From CAZOJJ01 sp964580105 (lineage in GTDB: Bacteria; Bacteroidota; Rhodothermia; Rhodothermales; Rubricoccaceae), in the NCBI GenBank assembly GCA_964580105.1, contig CAZOJJ010000019.1, positions 1-49,833 on the forward strand: DNA of 49,833 nucleotides. The letters run 5' to 3'. Shown in pieces: positions 49,822 to 49,833 of the stretch; within the stretch, counting starts at the first letter, position 1, and every line of letters begins with the position of its first letter. A model generated the notes under the pieces. That model was not told where the DNA came from. It saw nothing but the letters and a program-made list of their open reading frames with translations, and did not search any database. A program made the position numbers and the translations under genes.

Positions 49822-49833
49822 CCACCGGCACGA

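Overview
This looks like a chromosomal segment of a very GC-rich Bacteroidota, most likely class Rhodothermia (Rhodothermus/Salinibacter/Rubricoccus relatives). The clues are type IX secretion (T9SS)-type C-terminal sorting domains, a DUF2851 protein, a GbsR-type regulator, start codons preceded by C-rich leaders without Shine-Dalgarno sequences, and recurrent promoter-like TANNTTNG octamers resembling the Bacteroidota -7 element. Almost all of it is compact housekeeping DNA. I found no tRNA, rRNA, CRISPR array, transposase or prophage. The window contains three 100-N scaffold gaps.

Layout. 1-3.4 kb: the tail of a T9SS-exported protein, pta, purC (reverse) and a ThiD-like kinase (reverse). 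3.44-8.0 kb: an 18-bp palindrome, a dif-like site and a single Xer-type tyrosine recombinase that heads a tight forward operon with a CrtO-like carotenoid oxidoreductase, MoeB-rhodanese and miaA. 8-18.2 kb: a long reverse operon with guaB, an M24 peptidase, a GT2 glycosyltransferase, a large secreted subtilase with FG-GAP repeats, an RsbW-like ATPase and a glycosyltransferase-methyltransferase fusion. 18.2-18.6 kb: a 12-bp minisatellite interrupted by a gap. 18.6-25.5 kb (reverse): rluB, scpB, scpA, an epimerase, an M16 peptidase and an acyl-CoA dehydrogenase. 25.7-29.9 kb (forward): pyrF, DUF2851, a polyprenyl diphosphate synthase and a metallo-beta-lactamase-fold (MBL) hydrolase. 29.8-33.1 kb (reverse): a cupin, an S9 peptidase and TatD. 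33.2-37.9 kb (forward): a LytS/LytTR-type two-component pair and a SpoIID-like protein. 37.9-43.3 kb: YraN, GbsR, a SAM hydrolase, a membrane protein, a histidine kinase and purA. 43.4-48.2 kb (reverse): an RTX-repeat lipoprotein, a STAS protein, secF and secD (split by a gap) and a small exported protein. 48.3-49.8 kb: a 17-bp minisatellite with a gap, a truncated small gene and an alpha/beta hydrolase.

The most interesting signal is not a gene. A dif-like site (3464-3491) lies 19 bp upstream of the lone Xer gene. An AT-rich word, CAATAAC(G/A)G, occurs seven times in the first 26 kb. It is on the minus strand at the one site left of dif and on the plus strand at all six sites right of it. 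Inside three genes it forces codons (TTA, TTG, ATA) that are otherwise avoided here. This fits, but does not prove, a replication-terminus region carrying a polarised chromosome-maintenance motif. The reverse orientation of nearly every gene from 8 to 25.5 kb fits a replication fork moving left toward dif.
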